DNA of 64,000 nt, taken from contig LNFC01000023.1 in the NCBI GenBank assembly GCA_001464545.1, positions 62,001 to 126,000 of the forward strand. Direction: 5' to 3'. The notes under the pieces were generated by a model that was not told where the DNA came from, ran no database searches, and saw only the letters and a program-made list of their open reading frames with translations. Shown one piece after another: positions 51,644-60,107 of this stretch. The position numbers and the translations under genes are program-made. Origin of the DNA: Acidobacteria bacterium Ga0077551. GTDB lineage: Bacteria; Pseudomonadota; Alphaproteobacteria; Caulobacterales; Hyphomonadaceae. Position 1 is the stretch's first letter, and each line of letters begins with the position of its first letter.

Positions 51644-52882
51644 CTACCGCATCAGGCTCGGCAAATGCGCCTGGTCCGCGCTCGCCTGCCGCGCCAGCGC
51701 CCGGCGCAGCGGCGCGATCCGGTTGGCAGCGGTCAGCGCCAGGCCGCGCAGCGGCTTGAGGAAGGCATTATCGTTGGAGAAGGCGCGGTCGATCAGGTCC
51801 ATCGCCATGGCCGTCGCCGCCGAGTCGAAGCGGCGCCATTCCTGGTAGCGCGCGAGCACCGTGTCGCTGCCGGGATCGAGCCCGGTCTCGCGGGCCTCTG
51901 TCATTACGTCGATCAGCGCGCCGACATCCTTGAAGCCGAGGTTCAGGCCTTGTCCGGCCAGCGGATTGATCCGGTGCGCCGCGTCGCCCAGCAAGGCGGT
52001 TCGCGGGCCTGCCATCTTCCCGGCAATCTGCATCACCAGCGGATAGGAAAGGGGAGGCCCGTCCAGCTGCATCTCGCCCGCGAAGTCTGCGAAGCGCGCA
52101 TTCAGTTCCGCCTCGATCGCGTCCTTCGGCAGTTTCGCCAGCGTCTCGGCGGCTCCGGTCTTCATGTACCAGGCGAGGTTGGCGCGGTTGCCCGGCAGGG
52201 GCAGGGTCGCAAAAGGGCCTTCCGGCGTGAACAGCTGGCGGGCGATCCCGTGATGCGGGCGGCTCAGGGTCACGTCCGCCGCGAAGACCGATTTTCCATA
52301 CGCGCGCCCTTCGGTCGGAATGCCGAGGGATTGGCGTACCGCCGAATGGATCCCGTCACAGGCCGCGACCAGCCCGGCCCGGATCACGCGCCCATCCTCC
52401 AGTGAAATTTCCGCCCCGCCGGGGCCGGTCGTCATGCCCGAAAACCGGGCGCCGCGCAGCCAGGTCAGGCCCGGTATCTCCGCCGTCCGGCGGTCCAGCG
52501 CGGCCTGGAGGGCGCCGGCAGGCACCATCTGGCCCAACGGTTCGCCGCTGGCGTCCGGGTCCAGGTCCTCCGTGGAGAAGGCCGCGTGCGGCGCGCCGAA
52601 CCAATGGGTGCCGCCATCCTCCGCGTCGAGGCCGTTGAGGGGCGTCGTCTGATCCGCCAGTTCGGGGCCGATGCCCGTCGCCCGGAGCAGGCGCCAACTC
52701 CCGCGCACCACGGCGAAAGTCCTTGTATCTGTTGTATTTGCACCGGTCGCCGGCCGGCCATCGATCAGCGTGACGGCAAACCCGGCCTGCGCGGCGAGGA
52801 TCGCCAGCGACGTGCCGACGGGCCCCGCACCAACGACCGCGAGTTCACAGGGGGCAGAGGGGGCGAAACGTGTTTCCGTCAT
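51644..52882 (-). CDS. UbiH/UbiF/VisC/COQ6-family FAD hydroxylase
   Basis: A 412-residue FAD monooxygenase, probably hydroxylating the ubiquinone ring. N-terminal FAD motif ELAVVGAGPVGTSLAILAAQ; the mid DG motif VAACDGIHSAVRQSLG; the C-terminal FAD ribityl motif TALLGDAAHRINPLAGQGLN followed by GFKDVGALIDVM. Which ring position it modifies cannot be read from sequence. ATG 52882 is the family start; 25 extra in-frame codons upstream are ignored. Convergent with the DUF971 unit, divergent from amt. Confidence 0.9.
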   Translation of the reverse strand: MTETRFAPSAPCELAVVGAGPVGTSLAILAAQAGFAVTLIDGRPATGANTTDTRTFAVVRGSWRLLRATGIGPELADQTTPLNGLDAEDGGTHWFGAPHAAFSTEDLDPDASGEPLGQMVPAGALQAALDRRTAEIPGLTWLRGARFSGMTTGPGGAEISLEDGRVIRAGLVAACDGIHSAVRQSLGIPTEGRAYGKSVFAADVTLSRPHHGIARQLFTPEGPFATLPLPGNRANLAWYMKTGAAETLAKLPKDAIEAELNARFADFAGEMQLDGPPLSYPLVMQIAGKMAGPRTALLGDAAHRINPLAGQGLNLGFKDVGALIDVMTEARETGLDPGSDTVLARYQEWRRFDSAATAMAMDLIDRAFSNDNAFLKPLRGLALTAANRIAPLRRALARQASADQAHLPSLMR

Positions 52883-52940
52883 GTGAAAGAGGTAGCGATG
52901 CTGCACCGCGGCGTCCAGCGATGGCACCGAATTGGGCGTT

Positions 52941-52956
52941 TGGCCGCAAGCGTGCA
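52941..52956 (+). promoter_or_regulatory. Candidate sigma-54 promoter upstream of amt
   Basis: TGGCCGCAAGCGTGCA has the -24 GG and -12 GC separated by exactly 10 bp, as sigma-54 promoters require; the inner bases fit only partly. Nitrogen-limitation control of amt would be expected. Confidence 0.35.
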
Positions 52957-53099
52957 CAAGCTTTAACCAACGCCCCCCCGAATCACGTCCGGCCTACGAC
53001 TGCCGTGCGACTTTTCCGGGCAGCCGAAATCATATCGGCTCCGGGAGAGCGCGGGGGGTCCCCGCTCTGCAGGACTGCAACAGACAGAAGGAGGGGCCA

Positions 53100-54461
53100 A
53101 TGGGCCAATTGACTGGACGATGGATCCGCGGGGCGATGCTTGCGCCGCTATCGGTACTCACAGCGGGGTTGGCGTGGGCACAGGAAGAGGCGCCTTTGAG
53201 CCTTGAAGAGCGTTTGGCAGCGCTTGAGACGGCCACCACGGTGCCGGCTTATGTCGACAACAGCTACCTGTTCCTGATCGGTGGTCTCATCGTGATGTTC
53301 ATGGCGGCCGGGTTCTGCATGCTCGAGGCTGGCCTCGTGCGCTCCAAGAACGCCGCCATGCAGTCGATGAAGAACGTGCTGCTCTTCGCAGTCGCCGGTC
53401 TTCTTTTCTGGCTCACCGGCTACAACCTCGCCTATCCGGGCGACGCGAGCCTGTTCTCTGGCCTGCTGCCGACAAATCTCGCCATCTGGGCGCCGGCGCC
53501 ACTTGAGGAAGCCAATGGCGGTTACTCGTCGGGTTCCGACTGGTTCTTCCAGATGGTGTTCGTTGCCACCGCCGCCTCGATCGTCTCGGGCACGGTTGCA
53601 GAGCGCGTCAAGCTCATCCCCTTCCTGATCTTCACGGTCGTGCTTACCGGCTTCATCTACCCGGTTGTCGTCTCGTGGGAGTGGGGTGGCGGCTACCTGG
53701 ACTCCGTGTGGAGCTTCTCGGATTTCGCAGGCTCGACGCTGGTTCACTCGGTCGGCGGCTGGGCAGCGCTCACCGGCGCCCTGATCATCGGGCCACGTCT
53801 CGGCAAGTATTCCGGCAAGACGGTCAACCCGATGCCGGGCTCCAACATCCCGCTCGCGGCCCTCGGCACCCTGATCCTGTGGCTCGGCTGGTTCGGCTTC
53901 AACGGCGCCTCGCAACTCGCCGCCGGCACCATCACGGACATCAACTCCGTGTCGATCATCTTCGTGAACACCAACATGGCTGCTGTCGGCGGTACGCTCG
54001 CCGCCGCCATCACCACGGCGATTCTCTACAAGGGCAAGATCGACGCAACCATGGTTTTCAACGGTGTCATCGGCGGCCTTGTGTCGATCACCGCTGAGCC
54101 GCTGGCCCCGACCATCGGCCAAGCCGTCCTGATCGGCGCCGTCGGCGGCGTACTTGTCGTCCTCGCCGTGCGCGCGCTCGACATGCTCAAGATCGACGAC
54201 GTTGTCGGCGCCATCCCGGCCCACCTTGTGTGCGGTATCTGGGGCACGATGATCGTTCCGTTCTCGAACAGCGGCGCAACCTATGCAGGACAGGGCGTGG
54301 GTGTTCTGCTCACCGGCGCTTTCGTGGTCGTGGCTTCCGCCATCGTGTGGCTCCTGCTCAAGTTCACGATCGGGGTCCGAGCAAGCGAGGAAGAAGAGAT
54401 GGCAGGCATGGACCGCACTGAAGTCGGCCTCGAAGCCTATCCGGAGTTCTCCAGCCGCTAA
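53100..54461 (+). CDS. amt: Ammonium transporter (Amt family)
   Basis: A 453-residue inner-membrane channel with a signal peptide (TAGLAWA-QEE) and 11 helices. Signatures: FMAAGFCMLEAGLVRSKNA, the twin-His residues in STLVHSVGGWAALTGALIIG and GAIPAHLVCGIWGTMIVPF, and WLGWFGFNGAS. AAGGAGGGG gives a strong RBS. No glnK (PII) gene is beside it, although amt and glnK are usually paired. The C-terminal tail (EEEEMAGMDRTEVGLEAYPE) is the cytosolic PII-contact type. Confidence 0.96.
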   Translation: MGQLTGRWIRGAMLAPLSVLTAGLAWAQEEAPLSLEERLAALETATTVPAYVDNSYLFLIGGLIVMFMAAGFCMLEAGLVRSKNAAMQSMKNVLLFAVAGLLFWLTGYNLAYPGDASLFSGLLPTNLAIWAPAPLEEANGGYSSGSDWFFQMVFVATAASIVSGTVAERVKLIPFLIFTVVLTGFIYPVVVSWEWGGGYLDSVWSFSDFAGSTLVHSVGGWAALTGALIIGPRLGKYSGKTVNPMPGSNIPLAALGTLILWLGWFGFNGASQLAAGTITDINSVSIIFVNTNMAAVGGTLAAAITTAILYKGKIDATMVFNGVIGGLVSITAEPLAPTIGQAVLIGAVGGVLVVLAVRALDMLKIDDVVGAIPAHLVCGIWGTMIVPFSNSGATYAGQGVGVLLTGAFVVVASAIVWLLLKFTIGVRASEEEEMAGMDRTEVGLEAYPEFSSR

Positions 54462-54487
54462 GGCGAGACTTCAAAACACCATCCAGG

Positions 54488-54522
54488 CGCCCCGGTTGAG
54501 AAATCAGCCGGGGCGTTCTGCT
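54488..54522 (+). terminator. Terminator after amt
   Basis: Stem CGCCCCGG / CCGGGGCG (54488-54495 with 54508-54515) followed by TTCTGCTTT, 27 bp after the amt stop. Confidence 0.75.
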
Positions 54523-54674
54523 TTGCTATCGAAAATTTAAGCTCGCCGGATTCCAGCAGATTCCGGCCTTCCGGGCCGAAAAACCTGCGAATTCCACAGG
54601 CTGCGTTTGCGGCATGTTAAGCCTAACAGGCGAAACCTGACGCTCCGTCCCCGCCATTACCGGAGCCTCCCCTC

Positions 54675-57140
54675 ATGCAAGACACCGCGATCCGGGACGA
54701 AGACCTGCGCACTGTCAGCGATCCGGTCTGGCGGATCCTGACCGGCGCGGCCGCGTTCGGGGCAGGGGTGTTCGTGTGCGGCAGTGTCGGCTCCTACCTG
54801 CCGTCCGATCCCAGCTGGAACGCCGCCACCGGCGCCAGTGTGCAGAACCTGTTCGGCTCGGCCGGCGCGGTGTTCGCCGATCTCGCGCGCCAGCTGCTCG
54901 GCTGGTCCGGCTGGATCGCCGGCCTCGCGCTGATGATCGGCGGCGCCATGCGCGCCGTACTCGTCGGCAAGCCGCGCATCCGCCGCTGGATGTATGGCGC
55001 CGTGGCCGTGCCGCTCTCGGCCGCTGCCTTTGCCGCCTGGCCCGTACCGGAAACCTGGCCCCTAAGCGCCGGCCTCGGCGGCATGTTCGGCGACGGCGTG
55101 TTCAATCTGGCCGTCCTGCCGTTCCGCGCCCTGATGCTGCCCGCGCCCGAAAGCTGGGCCGGCTTCCTGCTTGGCGGCGCCGCGCTCTGGGCCGGCCTGT
55201 CCGCGCTCGGCTTCCAGCGCCGCGACGCGAAACTCCTCTCCGAAACCGCTGCCCGCTCCGGCAAGACGGCCGTCGTCGGCGCCGCTGGCCTCGGCGGCCT
55301 CCTGATCCGCGTCGGCCACTCGCTCGCCGCCCGCCAGCCGGTCCGCATGGACGAGAACGACGTGCCGGCCTCCAATGACCGCACGCTGATCATCAAGCAT
55401 GACGATGACTATGTGCCGAGCGCCCGCTACCTGCCGTCGGACAATGACGCCGATGAAGACGACAGCCGCTACGGCGCCGCCGCCTGGGACGACGACGAGG
55501 ACGGCGAAGAAGCCGAAGCCGCCCCTCCGCCGCCGGGCCTGCGCTTCGCCGTACCGCGCCAGACGCCGAAGACAACCGCTGCCCCGAAAGTCGCCGCGCC
55601 CACCCGCCGCCGCACCTCGACGCGCCTGCCGTCGCTTGATCTGCTGCAGGTCCCCGAAGAGCGCCGCGAAACCTTCGACGAAGACGCCCTGCTGGCCAAA
55701 GCCGAGCGCCTCTCCGCCGTGCTGAAAGAGTTCGGCATCCAGGGCCGCATCAAGGAAGTGCGCCCAGGCCCCGTGATCACCCTGTTCGAGATGGAGCCGG
55801 CCCCCGGCGTCAAATCCTCGCGCGTCATCACGCTGGCCGACGACATTGCCCGCTCGATGAGCGCCGTCTCCGCCCGCGTCGCCGTCGTGCCCGGCAAGAA
55901 CGCGATCGGCATCGAACTGCCCAACGACGAGCGCGAGAAGGTCTTCCTGCGCTCCATCCTCCAGTCGGACGCCTATGTGAACTCGCGCGCCTCGCTGCCT
56001 GTCGCCCTCGGCGAAGACATCGGCGGCCAGCCGACCGTCGTGGACCTTGCCCGCATGCCCCACCTGCTCGTCGCCGGCACGACCGGTTCGGGTAAATCGG
56101 TCGGCGTCAACGCGATGATCCTGTCGCTGCTCTATCGCCATACGCCGGAACAGGTCCGCCTGATCCTGATCGACCCGAAGAAGCTCGAATTCACCGTCTA
56201 CGAAGGCATCCCGCACCTGCTGGCTCCGGTCATCACCAAGGCGCCGGAAGCCGTCAACGCGCTCAAATGGGCCGTGCGCGAAATGGAAAACCGTTACGAG
56301 CTGATGTCCAAGGCAGGCGTGCGCAACCTCGCCGGCTTCAACGAGAAAGCCTCGAAATACCGTGCCGCCGGCGAGCCGCTGGTGCGCAAGGTCCAGACCG
56401 GTCTCGACGCCGGCGGCAAGCCGATGTTCGAAACCGAGATGCTGCCGCTCGACCATATCCCGCAGATCGTCGTCGTGATCGACGAGATGTCGGACCTGAT
56501 GGTCGTCGCCGGCAAGGAAATCGAAGGCTGCCTCCTGCGCCTCGCCCAGATGGCCCGCGCCGCCGGCATCCACCTGATCACCGCCACGCAGCGTCCGTCC
56601 GTGGACGTCATCACCGGCACGATCAAGGCGAACTTCCCGACCCGTATCTCCTACATGGTCACCAACAAGGTCGACAGCCGCACCATCCTCAACGAGCAGG
56701 GCGCCGAACAGCTGCTCGGCAACGGCGACCTCCTCCACCAGGAACCCGGCAAGAAAACCCAGCGCCTGCACGGCCCCTTCGTCTCCGACGAGGAAGTCTG
56801 CGCGGTGGCCGACTGGCTGCGCGAACAGGGCGAGCCGGACTATGTCATGGACATCGTCGAAGCCAAGGATGACGGCTCTTCGGGCTCCCCGGTGATGGAC
56901 GCCATGCTCGGCATGGGTGAAGGCGGCGGTGGCGGCGATGATGACGACGCGCTCTTCGCTGAAGCGGTCTCGGTCGTGATCCGCGACCAGCGCGCCTCCA
57001 CCTCCTATCTCCAGCGCCGCCTCAAGGTCGGCTATAACAAGGCCGCCGGTCTGATCGACCGCCTCGAGGAAGAGGGCGTCATCTCCGCCCCGAACCACGC
57101 CGGCAAACGCGAAGTCCTCACCAAGGCGAAGGCTGCCTAG
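54675..57140 (+). CDS. ftsK: DNA translocase FtsK
   Basis: An 821-residue divisome protein that pumps chromosome termini at the septum and activates XerCD. The N-terminal about 170 residues carry four membrane helices (e.g. LLGWSGWIAGLALMIGGAM); a Pro/Asp-rich linker spans 220-325; the alpha/beta motor domain has Walker A GTTGSGKSVGVN near 468, Walker B QIVVVIDEMSDLMVV and TQRPSVDVITGTIKANFPTR; the C-terminal gamma winged helix reads ASTSYLQRRLKVGYNKAAGL. A hairpin follows the stop. Confidence 0.97.
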   Translation: MQDTAIRDEDLRTVSDPVWRILTGAAAFGAGVFVCGSVGSYLPSDPSWNAATGASVQNLFGSAGAVFADLARQLLGWSGWIAGLALMIGGAMRAVLVGKPRIRRWMYGAVAVPLSAAAFAAWPVPETWPLSAGLGGMFGDGVFNLAVLPFRALMLPAPESWAGFLLGGAALWAGLSALGFQRRDAKLLSETAARSGKTAVVGAAGLGGLLIRVGHSLAARQPVRMDENDVPASNDRTLIIKHDDDYVPSARYLPSDNDADEDDSRYGAAAWDDDEDGEEAEAAPPPPGLRFAVPRQTPKTTAAPKVAAPTRRRTSTRLPSLDLLQVPEERRETFDEDALLAKAERLSAVLKEFGIQGRIKEVRPGPVITLFEMEPAPGVKSSRVITLADDIARSMSAVSARVAVVPGKNAIGIELPNDEREKVFLRSILQSDAYVNSRASLPVALGEDIGGQPTVVDLARMPHLLVAGTTGSGKSVGVNAMILSLLYRHTPEQVRLILIDPKKLEFTVYEGIPHLLAPVITKAPEAVNALKWAVREMENRYELMSKAGVRNLAGFNEKASKYRAAGEPLVRKVQTGLDAGGKPMFETEMLPLDHIPQIVVVIDEMSDLMVVAGKEIEGCLLRLAQMARAAGIHLITATQRPSVDVITGTIKANFPTRISYMVTNKVDSRTILNEQGAEQLLGNGDLLHQEPGKKTQRLHGPFVSDEEVCAVADWLREQGEPDYVMDIVEAKDDGSSGSPVMDAMLGMGEGGGGGDDDDALFAEAVSVVIRDQRASTSYLQRRLKVGYNKAAGLIDRLEEEGVISAPNHAGKREVLTKAKAA

Positions 57141-57178
57141 CCTTCCGGTAACAAACTTTGGTGGGAAACAAAGGCAAA

Positions 57179-57212
57179 GGCTCCCGACCTCCCAAAGATG
57201 GAGGCGGGAGCC
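57179..57212. terminator. Hairpin between convergent ftsK and aldo/keto reductase genes
   Basis: Stem GGCTCCCG-(A)-CCTCC / GGAGG-CGGGAGCC, 13 paired bases with one bulged A and a 7-nt loop; preceded by AAAGGCAAA and followed by TGATCGTTTA, so usable from both sides. Confidence 0.7.
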
Positions 57213-57252
57213 TGATCGTTTATGGGCGGAGCGCTTCTCGCCTCACGGAGCC

Positions 57253-58269
57253 TCACCCCATCGGATACAGAATGTCCTTCGTCACTGCATCACACGCCTT
57301 CATCACCTCCGGCGACAGCTCCAGGTCAATCGCAGCCAGGATGTCCGCGAGCTGATCAAACTTCGAGACGCCAACAATCGTCGAGGCCACGAAGTCATGC
57401 TGCTTCGACCAGGCCGTCGCCAGCGTCACCACGCTGATGCCGGCGTCCGCCGCGATCTTCATGTAGCGCTCGGTCGCCGCCAGTGACTTCTCGTTGACGA
57501 AGCGCTTCGCCATGCTGGCCTGCCGTCCGCCAAGCTTCAGGTAGGAGGAGAACCGCGCGCCGTCCGGCGTCGCCCCGCCATTATACTTGCCCGAAAGCAC
57601 GCCGCCGCCGATCGGGGAATAGGGGATCAGGCTCACGCCTTCTTCCTTGCAAACCTTCGACAGCGCATCCTCGAACCGCCGGTTGTTCAGTGAGAAATTG
57701 TTCTGGATCGTCTGGTAGCGGACCGTGCCGAGCCGCTCCGAGGTCGCGATCGACTTCATCAGGCCCCAGGCATCCTCGTTCGAGCAGCCGACAATCCGCA
57801 CGATGCCCTCGCGCGCCAGTTCGTCCAGCGTGTCCATCGTCTCGTCATAGGCGGTGCCATGGTCCGGCCAATGGGTCTGGTAGAGGTCAATGTAATCCGT
57901 CTGCAGACGGTCAAGGCTCGCCTCCACCGCGCGGCGGATATTGTGCCGATCGAGCGCCGTCATGCCGGCGCGCTGCGATCCCTTGATCCAGCCATGCGAT
58001 GGCCCGCACACCTTGGTGGCAAGGATGATCGAGTCGCGGTCCTTGGTCTGCATCCAGCGCCCGAAGATTTCCTCCGTTCGCCCGGCCCATTTGGAATCCG
58101 GTGGCACGGGATAGTTCTCGGCCGTGTCGTAGAAATTGATACCCGCCTCATAGCTTGCATCGAGGATGCGGAAGGCCTCGGCCTCGTCTGTCTGCGAGCC
58201 GAAGGTCATCGTGCCCATGCAGATGTCGGACACGAAGATCGGGCTCTTGCCCAGGCGGCGCTGTTTCAT
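57253..58269 (-). CDS. Aldo/keto reductase
   Basis: A 338-residue NADPH-dependent (beta/alpha)8 reductase of the AKR potassium-channel-beta/YajO-like group. Signatures: the catalytic Asp/Tyr in NFYDTAENYPVPP, Lys in IILATKVCG, His in YIDLYQTHWPDHG, ALSKVCKEEGVSLIPYSPIG, and the C-terminal cofactor segment STIVGVSKFDQLADILAAID. The substrate is unknown. ATG 58269 starts the family sequence MKQRRLGKSPIFVSDICMG. Confidence 0.94.
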   Translation of the reverse strand: MKQRRLGKSPIFVSDICMGTMTFGSQTDEAEAFRILDASYEAGINFYDTAENYPVPPDSKWAGRTEEIFGRWMQTKDRDSIILATKVCGPSHGWIKGSQRAGMTALDRHNIRRAVEASLDRLQTDYIDLYQTHWPDHGTAYDETMDTLDELAREGIVRIVGCSNEDAWGLMKSIATSERLGTVRYQTIQNNFSLNNRRFEDALSKVCKEEGVSLIPYSPIGGGVLSGKYNGGATPDGARFSSYLKLGGRQASMAKRFVNEKSLAATERYMKIAADAGISVVTLATAWSKQHDFVASTIVGVSKFDQLADILAAIDLELSPEVMKACDAVTKDILYPMG

Positions 58270-58328
58270 GGTCTCATCCCTTTGAGTTCACGGCAGAGCC
58301 TAACGCCGTGCGCGCATTCCGCCAGTGG

Positions 58329-59942
58329 TCAAGCGGGTGATCTTTCACCTGCCGCAAGGCAACCCGCCGCTTCCAGGATGTCCAGCGCCGGTTTCAGCCC
58401 CGCCTCATACCGCTTCCAGCGTCCCAGCGCGGTCGTGTACAGCGGCTCTCGCACCTGCGCTGAACTGGCGGTCGCCACCGGCGCGGCATTCTCGTGGAAG
58501 GCCAGGCACTGCTCCTCGAAGGGCAGGCCGCAGAAATCCAGCAGCCGCCGCGCTTCCGTTTCAAGGTCCGCCACTACCCGCTCATAGTGCACCACGGTGA
58601 ACCGCTCCGGCGGCAGCTCATGCTCGAAGTGCCGGACCATCCGGTCGAACTGCACAAAGTAGCGCGCCGTGTCCTCCAGCGTGTAGGCATAGTTGTAGTA
58701 TGAGAAGCTCGTCGCAAACATCTGCCGGTAGTTCGACAGCACGGTATCGGCCGGATGGCGCCGCAGGCAAACGACGCGCGCCTCGGGAAGCGCCGCAAGG
58801 ATCACCGGGGCAAGCAGTATGTTCAATGGCATCTTGTCGGTGAACCGCCCGGACAGCCCGAGCGAGTCGCGAACGCTTTGCACATAGCGCGCCCCCAGCT
58901 GTGTCAGGTCTGCCCCCGCTGCCGCGTCCAGCGTCTCCGGATCAAGCACCAGGTTCGACGGCGTCTTTGCCATGCGCTTGAGGCAAAGCGCAAAGTCCGT
59001 CAGTTCCCCGGCAGAGGTCAGCTGGCTATGGCTGGAAAGGATCCGGTCCACCAAAGTCGTGCCCGTCCGCGGCATGCCGCAGATGAACACCGGCGCGCCC
59101 ACTGCCGCGTTCGTCCGTCCCCGGAGCGTTCCGGCCGAGCGGATCGCCGCCTCGAACAGCGCGGCATCCGCCCTTGCGTCATGCGAGACGGTCGCCCGCT
59201 TGCCCACCTTCGCCCGCGCCAGCCAATGCAGCGCCGCCCCGGGCGCCTTCAGGTCCTCATGCGCCTTCGCCAGCGCATGCCCGATCCGAAGCGCTGCATC
59301 AGGATCGTCCGCATGCGGCGCAAACAGCGCTTCCAGCGCGGCGATCTCGTTGTACGCCTCAATTTGCCGGGTGATCTGCACGATGGCCGGCAGGCCGCGC
59401 GTATCTCCCCGGTCAGCCGCGGCGCAGGCCCCGTAGGCCGCCCGCGCGCCGTCCATGTCGCCCGCAAACTGCAGCGCGGCGCCGTAATTGTACTGGTAGT
59501 TCGCGTTGCCCGGTTCGGCCTCGGTCGCGCGCGCATAGAAGGGCAGGGCCTCGCCGTGCAGTCCCGCCCGGCTCAGTACCACGCCGACCGTATCCAGCGT
59601 GAACGCATCCTCCGGCAACAAGGCGCCCGCGCGCCGGGCTGCGTCCACCGCTTCCGCCCTTCGCGACAGCGCGATCAGGCACCGCGCCCGCTGGGCATGG
59701 GCGCCGGCATGATCCGGTGCCCGCTCAAGCGCAGCGCGAAACAGCTCTTCGGCCCGGGCGAAATTCCCGTGATCGCTCGTCAGCAGGCCGAGCAGATAGA
59801 ACGCCTCGGCATTGTCCGGCGCCGTCTTCAGCACTTCGACGCAAAGCGCGTGCGCCTCCCGGTAGGCCTTCCGCGACAGAAGGCGCGCCGCCTCGGCAAG
59901 CTTGGGATCGCCGGGCCCGGGAAGTGATGAAAAATTGTGCAC
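58329..59942 (-). CDS. TPR-repeat sulfotransferase
   Basis: A 537-residue protein. The N-terminal half (about 8-250) is a series of TPR repeats (AYREAHALCVEVLKTAPDNA, NFARAEELFRAALERAPDHA, LPFYARATEAEPGNANYQYN). The C-terminal half is a sulfotransferase domain: 5'-phosphosulfate loop GMPRTGTTLVDRILSSHSQL, a 3'-phosphate motif VVCLRRHPADTVLSNYRQMF and FTDKMPLNILLAPVILAALP. It uses PAPS to sulfate an unknown acceptor. GTG 59942 (VHNFSSLPG) is chosen with GGAG 6 nt upstream; a much longer open frame upstream is antisense to the receptor gene. Confidence 0.88.
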   Translation of the reverse strand: MHNFSSLPGPGDPKLAEAARLLSRKAYREAHALCVEVLKTAPDNAEAFYLLGLLTSDHGNFARAEELFRAALERAPDHAGAHAQRARCLIALSRRAEAVDAARRAGALLPEDAFTLDTVGVVLSRAGLHGEALPFYARATEAEPGNANYQYNYGAALQFAGDMDGARAAYGACAAADRGDTRGLPAIVQITRQIEAYNEIAALEALFAPHADDPDAALRIGHALAKAHEDLKAPGAALHWLARAKVGKRATVSHDARADAALFEAAIRSAGTLRGRTNAAVGAPVFICGMPRTGTTLVDRILSSHSQLTSAGELTDFALCLKRMAKTPSNLVLDPETLDAAAGADLTQLGARYVQSVRDSLGLSGRFTDKMPLNILLAPVILAALPEARVVCLRRHPADTVLSNYRQMFATSFSYYNYAYTLEDTARYFVQFDRMVRHFEHELPPERFTVVHYERVVADLETEARRLLDFCGLPFEEQCLAFHENAAPVATASSAQVREPLYTTALGRWKRYEAGLKPALDILEAAGCLAAGERSPA

Positions 59943-60107
59943 AGCGTCTCCGCAGCGTGCACCGGCACGCCCATACTGTGTTCTTTTTGCTGCATTTGCA
60001 TCGAAATTGGAAGCAATCGCCTTGGCCCGGCTTGCGCGTGTTTCACCTCGCCAATTGATGGGTCCGCAGAGGGGCGGCCTTAAAAATCCGCAAGCAAGGA
60101 AAAACTC

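Noticed and set aside
55062-57098. 678-codon minus-strand open frame across ftsK
   Set aside because: Antisense to ftsK with Walker motifs; no recognisable domain in the shadow.
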